From Xylogone sp. PMI_703 (Eukaryota; Ascomycota; Leotiomycetes): a stretch of 64,000 nucleotides of DNA. How positions within the stretch are numbered: the stretch's first letter is position 1; each line of letters begins with the position of its first letter. Where the stretch lies: contig JAJTUQ010000005.1 of the NCBI GenBank assembly GCA_021399445.1, forward strand, positions 2,666,001 through 2,730,000, read 5' to 3'. A program made the translations under genes and the position numbers. The notes beneath the pieces are model-generated. The model worked only from the letters and a program-made list of their open reading frames with translations. It did not search any database and was not told the origin of the DNA. Shown here in pieces: positions 56,965 to 64,000 of the stretch.

Positions 56965-57917
56965 GCATCTGCCTTAGATCCCACTTAGGGTACATATAAC
57001 ATGTTCAACATCCTCGAACTACATGTATTTATAAATAAATTTGGTGGTCTAACAAACACATGATAACAAAATATTTTGGAACTTCAATATTATGGTAAAT
57101 TAGCCTTAAAGAATTGGGTATATGAATGGCCGAACGTAGTTGCTTACTGATCAAATCTGAGCGCTGTCCGCAGAACACCGTCGGTCCGTTACCAACATTT
57201 ACCGCTTCCGCTAACGGGCCAGCTTTGCTCATCGGCTATAGACCGATACCATTCTAGCGACACTGCGTATAAACCTCGAAGCTGGTTGGTACTGGATCCG
57301 AATTTACCTCTCTTGGGGTCTGCTCGCGGCAGGAGGTCGAATCCAGGACTGAGTAAAGGTGAAGAGCTATTGCCGCCTAACCAATCATATGCGTGATAAG
57401 AAGGTTAATTTTCTACACGAGAGGTTTTGAAGAGACAGCGCGGGCTTGCCTTCATGATAATTAGTGATCACGCTCTGGTGGTAATGGACCTAATACTGTA
57501 TTTGGTTAGGTGGTCAGCGACCAAATCTCGGGGCATGAGGCAATAAAGGCGGATTAAGCTTACCTGCTAGATTCGGGTAGCTACCTGTACCTTGGGTCAC
57601 TACGGTAGTCTCATCGGCAAGTGCAATTAACTTCCTTGTTGGGTCAAATAATTCTGCTAAAAGGCTCTTATGGCGCTTAAAGTAGAGAGCATTCAAGCTA
57701 AGCCACTCGCAATACGATGTTGCGGGCTCGTATCGGCAGCCACAAACAAAATATGGGCGTGAAGGATTTGTTACAGTGCTTGGCATTTCTTGGGGTCTAG
57801 TTTCAATAGCCTAAGTGTCGGAGGTCATCAAAGTCCTCTTCATGTTGCAGTAACTACTTATAACATATTAGAGTTCTCTGTATACTCTTACCTCCCACTA
57901 TGCACTAGCAATTCACT
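56965..57917. other. Intergenic with one weak minus-strand candidate
   Basis: About 950 bp. A minus-strand frame (57786-57514, 90 codons) starts with ATG and has a clean GTAAGC donor after TGSYPNLAG. It has no recognised domain, and the downstream exon could not be traced, so it is not called as a gene. Confidence 0.45.
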
Positions 57918-58884
57918 ATGGGTTTACGAAACGTTCTTACCATATCGTCGTGCCTGCTAGGGCTCCTCTTTTCCATACTGGTCCTGATTCCGGGTTGTCA
58001 CAAAGGAGTTTTAGATCGTGTCGCGATTGCAACGGTTGGTTATTCACCCGTTCAACCCTTCCTTCCATAGTGTTGACAGTAGACCTTCAGTATCGGTATC
58101 CTGGAAACTACTCATTGATCTACCCGCCTACGAATACTTCTATCTACCCGTCTTCGAATTTTTCTGAACTACCTAATCCCGTCGCTCAAAAGATACAAGG
58201 GTACGGCAACGATCTCCACGAATGGTTCTTCTCAGTGCACTACCTCGCCATCTGTGCGGGCTACATGGGAGGTTCAGAAAACCCAGACTATGTCAACCTC
58301 GACTGCTGGTCGCGACACGGAGGCTTTAGCTTTAGCACCGATGATGAGTCTATCCTCAGCTATCAGTCGATTGGAGATTTGTTCCCTGTTACACCTCTAA
58401 GCGGTGATCCCGACACATTTAACCTTCAACCACCGTTTGCAATGCTTGTGCTTGGTATTGCCTTCACAGTATTAAGCCTACCAGTGTTAGTTTACGAGGC
58501 ATTCATCACAAACACACCAAAGCGGCTCGGTAGCTTGTCTGTAGCATTACTGGGAGTAAGTCAGCAACTTTAGTGGCTTGAGTAGCTTGCTGATTACTGG
58601 TAGATCGCTGCAAATTCACTCCTGATTTCATCAGCGATAGTTACTGTGATTATTAAACATAGTGATTATACTAGAAGCCAATATGATGGTTGGACTAGAA
58701 ATTTTGTGGGGTTAACTGTATGTTCATTGTGTCTCATTGCATCTTGATCATTTTGGAACTTTGAGTTAGGCTAATGATTATCTTACAGTGGACTAGTGTT
58801 GCGTTTATGTATCTTGCTTTCGTCATCAGGCTATCTCACGTCACAAATCAGAAGGAAAAGATGAGGCTAGTCCAAGCTCAGTAG
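57918..58884 (+). CDS. Four-TM membrane protein, SUR7/PalI-like
   Basis: Proposed exons are 57918-58038, 58080-58555, 58604-58717 and 58789-58884; phases agree, 268 aa. TM1 is at the N-terminus (LTISSCLLGLLFSILVLIPG). A loop of about 120 residues carries several NxS/T sites and Cys (AICAGYMGG, YVNLDCWSRHG). TM2 is FAMLVLGIAFTVLSLPVLVY, TM3 is NSLLISSAIVTVII and TM4 is SVAFMYLAFVI, with a short charged tail. One long extracellular loop between TM1 and TM2, then three close TMs, is the SUR7/PalI (claudin-like) plan, used in eisosomes and in pH or wall sensing. Intron 1 is short (41 nt) with a weak donor and is the least certain join. Confidence 0.62.
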
Positions 58885-59605
58885 CTTTGAGAGATTATTA
58901 CATGCGCATATGTATAGAAGCTTTCGGGGATCATGAGCTGGCTTAATAGGAGGGAACTAAACAGCTGAAGTCGTGATCGTCTGTGAACTCTGTAAGATTG
59001 GTTGGTTTTTCTTGTAGTATCTTGATGCATAATTAGCGTTGATGGTCTATATTGGTTTAATTTGACAATTATCTCGTCAGAAGAATACTACTTATAACAT
59101 TTGGGCTCCGACTGCTGCTCCTTCCTCCTGGCCTGAGCTAAAGGCACTCGGAATCGTCGATTCCTCGGGCGTGTATCCCATGTTTCATTGCATACCGTGT
59201 GTGTACTACAACTATATCTGAAGTACAAGTCAAATCTGACTTCATTATTGACGCCATCAAGCATTACTTTGAAGTAATAGCGATCTACTCACCGATGGAG
59301 TATATGGATCGAGGTGTTTCTGTGCTATGCATGTCTGATTGGTCAGCGGATTACTCGCTTACTATACGTAAATAGGTCTAGTGCATCTTCACTTAATAAA
59401 GCTTAGCGCTTCGGCTCATGATGGAGACCCACCATGCCGAGCTCCAGCTCCCTTGCAAGCACTCTGGGGATAGCTATATTCTCGACCAAGACGACCGAAA
59501 CACCAACGTTGCGACACACATGAATCATCGAGAATCGTCTTTTAAAGCGCCACCCGAGATTAGTGCTCTCCAAATTCTCCACTTGTCGCAACCTCGTTCC
59601 TCAGG
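58885..59605. other. Intergenic, no supported gene
   Basis: About 720 bp; the last 200 bp are the 5' leader of the next gene. Small overlapping frames at 59403-59642 have no features. Confidence 0.5.
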
Positions 59606-60589
59606 ATGCCACCCAAGTCATCGGCTGCTAGCCCCTGGCTAGGTGCCCCTCCTGTCTGTGAAGATGGGTTTGCCTTTGCCAATGGAGATTTCTTCGCTGA
59701 GGCCTCTGGCCAGAACCGTCATCGTCGTGTCGCAGTCGCAGAATTAAAGGCACTGTTCAGCTCCGGGTCCGACAAGGAGCACCCGGCACACTGGTTTGAA
59801 GCGCAGCTCATCCACTATGGTCTACCCTCGTCCAAAACAAAGTCGGTTGCACGGATGCGGCTTTTCGATGCCGTCAATGCAGGAAAGCTCATTGTACCGA
59901 AACATATTGTCAGTTTAGAAAGCAAGCTGAAGAAAGAATGGACAAAGAAGGACAGGGAGGCTAAGAAGGAGCTCAAGGGTGAAACCAAGACGGAGACGAA
60001 GACAAAAAAGACGGTTACGACAGAGATAAGAACCGTTATAACGGAGAAGAGAACAGTGACAACTGAGAAGAAGGCAGACACTAAGAAAACAACAAAGACA
60101 ACAGAGAGTAAAGCAGGAGTCAAGAGGAAAGCGGAGGCCAATGTAGGCTCGAAAACGGGCGCCTCCAGTTTGACAGGTAATTCTTCAAAGCAGCCTGCAG
60201 CTAAGAGGGCAAAGTCTACGGCACCTAAGAAGCCAGCCTCGACGGTCGCCTCCGGTACTAAGCCTACAGCAAACAAAATTCCGCCGGGGATAGCTCGCCG
60301 TGGCGGCGTCTGGCCCAAACCAGGTCGCGCTACAGCTACTACAGTTCCGTCTCCAGAGCCAGTTTCCCGACCCAAGCAGACTGCGCGACGTAGCAGTGCA
60401 TTTATGGCGCGAGGCCGAATCCCAGCTCCTCAAATACAGTACGATCAGAACACCTCTGGTTATAATCAATACGATAGCAACGATGACTACGATAGGATGG
60501 ACATCGATAGCGATGGCTATGGCTACGACAGCTCTGGTGGCAACGACGCACCTCCGCCTTATTCTGAATACGACGGATATGAGTGGTAG
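59606..60589 (+). CDS. Lys/Thr-rich, largely disordered nuclear-type protein
   Basis: 327 aa, single exon. Residues 1-110 are ordered and probably conserved (CEDGFAFANGDFFAEASGQN, VAVAELKALFSS, HWFEAQLIHYGLPSSKTKSV). This last part resembles a small SAP-like helix-turn-helix (LIHYGLPSSKTK...ARMRLFDAV). Residues 110-260 are highly basic with tandem Lys/Thr/Glu words (TEIRTVITEKRTVTTEKK) and several nuclear-localisation-like clusters (GVKRKAEA, AAKRAKSTAPKKP). The C-terminus is acidic and Tyr/Asp-rich (YDSNDDYDRMDIDSDGYGY). It is probably a chromatin- or nucleic-acid-associated protein; the function is not known. Confidence 0.72.
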   Translation: MPPKSSAASPWLGAPPVCEDGFAFANGDFFAEASGQNRHRRVAVAELKALFSSGSDKEHPAHWFEAQLIHYGLPSSKTKSVARMRLFDAVNAGKLIVPKHIVSLESKLKKEWTKKDREAKKELKGETKTETKTKKTVTTEIRTVITEKRTVTTEKKADTKKTTKTTESKAGVKRKAEANVGSKTGASSLTGNSSKQPAAKRAKSTAPKKPASTVASGTKPTANKIPPGIARRGGVWPKPGRATATTVPSPEPVSRPKQTARRSSAFMARGRIPAPQIQYDQNTSGYNQYDSNDDYDRMDIDSDGYGYDSSGGNDAPPPYSEYDGYEW

Positions 60590-61205
60590 AGGGCAGCCGA
60601 CACAATGTATTGTGTATTACAAAATTCCTCACGCCGCACGAATAAATTGCAAGCAAACCGGGCTTCTCATTTGGGTGGAGAATCCGAACAGGGCTGTTTT
60701 GCTATTTATTGAGAGTATATGATATATTTTTGCATGCAATAATCTCTCCATCCTCTGACACGGAATACTGTACTATAGTATCAGTGTGGTGGTTCGATTG
60801 CCAGGAATCGGCTTGAGTGGCTTGACTAGCATCTGAGAAAGATGTAAATGGCCATTTCCTGACCAACCAGGAAACTTGAAAAGGCATAAGATGGCACGGG
60901 TGAAGCTGGATAGAAGGGTATGCAGCTGTTCTGTGGATATCGCAGCTATAGCAATTGGCAAATGGTTCTGGGTATCAGGAGTAGGAGTTTCCTCCGAAAT
61001 CTCCTTGGTTAATTGAAGCTACTCAATGTGCTAAATACTTCGCGATAAAAGTTATACGAGCTACAAAGTATGCGCCGTAAAATTTATCAGTTGATTTTGG
61101 TATCCTATCGACCAACCATCCAGCCTTTACACAAGGTCAGATACAGGATCAAATGTTTCCCACTTCTTCGAATAGCTCACGGCTTACCATGAACTTCTCC
61201 CACTT
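60590..61205. other. Convergent intergenic spacer
   Basis: About 615 bp between two convergent genes; nothing recognised. Confidence 0.5.
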
Positions 61206-62234
61206 TCAACTGCAAAGATAGTCTTTCAAAAACTGCAGCTGAGTACCGGCATTCTGCTCAAAGTAAGGCCCCGAGTATCCATCAAAATGCCCTCCCGAGA
61301 GCAGGCCAAGACGCTTGGGCTCAAGAGCACGTGAATACGCCTCAAAAGCAAGATCAGAGGGTGTGAGTACATCATTGATAGCAATCGTCATCAGCAAGGG
61401 TGTTGGTGAAATATGATGAATATGTGAGGATGGATTGTATGCGCGGAAAGCCTCCATCCTGTAAAGTCATGATGTGAGACTCGCATTTGCCCATGGGGGT
61501 TTGCATTTACATTACTTACGATTTCACTGTTACCTCATTTTGCCAGGTGCTTTTCTTTCCCCATCCTGTAAAGAACACATAGCTATCAGGTGTTGGTAAT
61601 GCGGATGGTTTAAGAGGGTCTTCATTAACTACGGGAAGGGTTGCAGGAGGCTTCCCTGAGGCCCTGGCATGTCGATCTAAACAACAGCATTAGACAAGGG
61701 ATCAATTTGAAGGTCAAATTAGTGCATACCACTTTGAAAGAGCTGGTTCATGCCGGGAACAAAATCTGGTCGAACAAGACGATTAAAATTCGCCCATCCA
61801 TCAACACAGGGAACCTGACTCAAGACCGCCTTGACCCTACGGTCTGTAGCACCAACCACTAAAACATGTCCACCGCTATAAGAACTTCCCCATACTCCAA
61901 TCTTGTCTGGATTGACTTCTGGTCTTGTTTGAGCATAAGTAATCGCATCAGAATAATCACTTATCTGCTCGGCAGGGATGATCTCATGCCGAGGATGCCC
62001 TTCTTTATTATCACTCTCACCAAATCCGCGATTGTCGTAAACTAAGCAAGTTAATTCCAGCTTGCTGGTGAAGTACTCGGCAAAAACGTTCAGGTCCATC
62101 TCCTTCAAGGCCGAAAATCCATGGGCCATCACCAAGCACGGAAGCTTGCCTGTTACCTCGGAAGCCGGCTTGTAGAACCACCCCCGCAAAGTGACATTGT
62201 CGTAAGTTTGAAATGAAACTTTATCAAAGGGCAT
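61206..62234 (-). CDS. Alpha/beta hydrolase
   Basis: Three exons, 62234-61730, 61676-61520 and 61458-61206; phases agree, 304 aa. It starts MPFDKVSFQTYDNVTLRGWF. HGFSALKE carries the oxyanion HG, VYDNRGFGESD follows, and the nucleophile elbow is GVWGSSYSGGH. The acid Asp is probably in NDVLTPSD and the catalytic His in GGHFDGYSGP. The pattern is that of fungal hydrolases related to dienelactone hydrolases and to acyl/polyketide transferases of secondary metabolism. No signal peptide. Substrate unknown. Confidence 0.85.
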
Positions 62235-63055
62235 CGTGGTTGAAACAACGAAATTTCCTAGCTATAATTAATTTGTATTATTGACGATGTGGTAAGTAAT
62301 CTAGATGTTCGATATTTATAGTAGAGAGCATTTGAATAGGTCAATTGCTGCCATCGCGTTTGCAATTATGTCAAGCTCCTTTAATAATGATACTTAAGGT
62401 ATCATTTCAAGCAACCCCTCACTCTGGGCAGAAGGAAGTACTTCGGCTAACACGTTTCGGTCTAATTCCACTCCAACTTTATGGTCTGATAGCGGGGCAT
62501 ACCGAGCGGGTTTAACTAGAACTCCAATAAAGGAGTTGCGGTGCTGGTTTTCGCCGGCACTGAATTCCGTACTTCCCGCTTGGTATGCTACATTGGGCCG
62601 GAGATGCTGGAGATCGATCTGACATAGATCAAACCAATGCCATATAAATAGGAAGGCATTTCCATTTCAAATACAATTGCTTCGGACCGAATAAGAAGCT
62701 TCTTGTAGAGATTTGGGATAGCTTCAGAGACCAAGAAAAGCTGATAGTGGTCAATAGCAATGTAACAGAATATAAAATGTCTGAAATGTTGGTGGATCCA
62801 GCTTGTGGAGAGCATGGGCACAGCAAGTAGTACTAGGATAGGTTATTGATCACAATTGATAATTTTAAGAACCGGAGGGTGAAAATTTAGGCTCGAGTCT
62901 TCTCACACATGTTTTCACGGTATCTCGCAAGGGAGATTTATTATAAGTTATTCAAACATCCGATTATACATGTCCCATCAAAACATTCCACAAGATTCGA
63001 TTACACGACGTTTCTACCTATATTAATTTGATAATTATGTGTCATATTTTACAGC
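62235..63055. other. Intergenic, no supported gene
   Basis: About 820 bp; contains the hydrolase promoter and the aminotransferase 3' end. Two overlapping minus frames near 62588-62826 have no features. Confidence 0.5.
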
Positions 63056-64000
63056 CTAATTCTTTGCTGCTGCATTTTTCATATCCTCTAAAACAGAAAC
63101 CAGCCTCTTCAAACCTTCCATCAATATTTCTGTTTTGGCAGTAAAAGTAAGCCTAAACCAACCAACCTCCTCACTAAAGAAATTTGTCCCATAGCCTACA
63201 AACAACCCCCTTTCCACACACTTCTTTACCAGTAGAGCTTCAGTAGCACGGTCACCCTTGACATACTCACGTAAATCCACCCATAGGAATACTCCGGCAT
63301 TCCCACCGGAGAAATATCCGATGCCGTTGGATGATAAAAATGATGTGATTAAGTTGTAATTTTCTGAGAGACGGCGTTTGTTCTCGGCCAAGAACCAGTC
63401 GAGGAACTCCTGGTCCTCGAGCAGGTGAGCCCAGAGATCCTGAAGGACATATGGGGGCCAATCGAAAACTCTGATTTAAATACAAAGATTAGCTACGGTG
63501 CAGCAAAAGTGATAAGAGGAGGAAACTAGGATGAACTGGCTGAATATTGATTGGAATTGATTTCACTCACGTTAAACTTGCAACGGCGCCGATTAAGCCT
63601 TCGTTCCTCGAACATAATATGGCTAACCTTAACCCATTGGCACCGAAATCCTTAGATGGACCGTAGAGAACCTGGACCAAATTTGGGTCAATTCGATCTT
63701 CGAGGTCAAGTGCGAGAATTGATGTAAATGGAGTTGCTTGAGGCGCAGACGGATTCTCAAACACTGACTGCGCATATATTTCGTCGCACAGCATGTGAAG
63801 GGAATGTTTCCCGCAAAATGAAGCAATTGCTTTCAATGTGTCTACAGGATAGCACTTTCCAAGCGGATTGTGTGGATTAACCACCATTACTGCTCTGATC
63901 TTTATGCCTTTCTTTTCACTCTCCTGATATGCTCTCTCTAATACGATCTCATTGATCTTGGCATCGAAGACGTCATTAAGACTACTGTACCCCTCCACAG
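63056..64000 (-). CDS. Class I/II PLP-dependent aminotransferase, 3' part (runs off the right edge)
   Basis: Two exons are visible: from beyond 64000 to 63571, and 63470-63056, with a 100-nt intron. About 280 C-terminal residues are seen; the start lies outside the window. Fold-type I motifs are clear: NPHNPLGKCY (cofactor Asn), CDEIYAQSVF (Asp pairing the pyridine N), GPSKDFGANGLRL (Schiff-base Lys and phosphate Arg) and WFRLTF (substrate carboxylate Arg). SKDFG rather than SKAFG and the general order match the ACC-synthase-like fungal branch. Many of these act as aminotransferases in secondary metabolism rather than making ACC. The exact reaction is not determinable. Confidence 0.88.

Noticed and set aside
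57514..57786. 90-codon minus frame with a good GTAAGC donor
   Set aside because: A partner exon could not be found and no domain is evident; kept only as a remark in the intergenic entry.
1..64000. CRISPR arrays, bacterial operons, riboswitches, tRNA or rRNA genes
   Set aside because: The window is clearly eukaryotic with spliceosomal introns; no repeat-spacer array was seen and no convincing tRNA cloverleaf or rRNA was recognised by eye. A tRNAscan-SE run would settle the tRNA question.

Overview
The window looks like a gene-rich accessory region of a filamentous ascomycete (Pezizomycotina, possibly Leotiomycetes; the class is an inference). The evidence is short GT-AG introns (mostly 40-160 nt) with C-T-A-A-C/T branch motifs, and families typical of these fungi: DUF3328/UstYa, Zn2Cys6 regulators, a STAND/NLR protein, GH55, Dal5-type MFS carriers and small Cys-rich secreted proteins. 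Coding blocks are separated by AT-rich intergenic DNA. Exon joins were made by hand from splice sites and reading frame. They are predictions.

Layout. 0.1-6 kb: a Gfo/Idh/MocA oxidoreductase, an M61-like metallopeptidase and a secreted protein of unknown family. 7-13.8 kb: the most interesting locus, a repetitive secreted precursor with Kex2-type sites (minus strand), two UstYa/DUF3328 proteins (plus) and an MFS exporter (minus). This is the gene content expected for a fungal ribosomal cyclic peptide (dikaritin/asperipin-like RiPP) pathway. 16-20 kb: a small Cys-rich secreted protein, a divergent casein kinase 1 with a GC-AG intron, and a cyanamide-hydratase-like HD protein. 21-30 kb: a GH55 beta-helix enzyme with a long Pro-rich stalk and two further secreted proteins. 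30-36 kb: an MFS drug transporter, an SDR and a frameshifted Dal5-type permease. 38-40 kb: a secreted carboxylesterase. 41-45.5 kb: a STAND NTPase with TPR-like repeats.

45.7-51 kb is an unusual AT-rich island. It holds an unrecognised, probably frameshifted gene divergent from a histone H3-like gene that has intact introns but no ATG and lacks Lys4 and Lys9. Next come small basic ORFs and two diverged pieces of the Dal5-type permease that flank about 2.4 kb of unrelated sequence. 51.6-53.9 kb is a Zn2Cys6 regulator. 55.4-55.9 kb is a non-autonomous DNA element with 94-bp inverted repeats flanked by TA. 56-64 kb holds a GPI-type surface protein, a SUR7/PalI-like membrane protein, a Lys/Thr-rich nuclear-type protein, an alpha/beta hydrolase and the 3' part of a class I/II aminotransferase that runs off the right edge.

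Working model for the RiPP locus: the precursor enters the secretory pathway and is cut at its dibasic (KR) sites. The membrane-anchored UstYa proteins oxidatively cyclise the Tyr-containing cores, and the MFS protein exports the product. The M61 peptidase and the neighbouring secreted protein could be accessory, but the sequence does not prove it.
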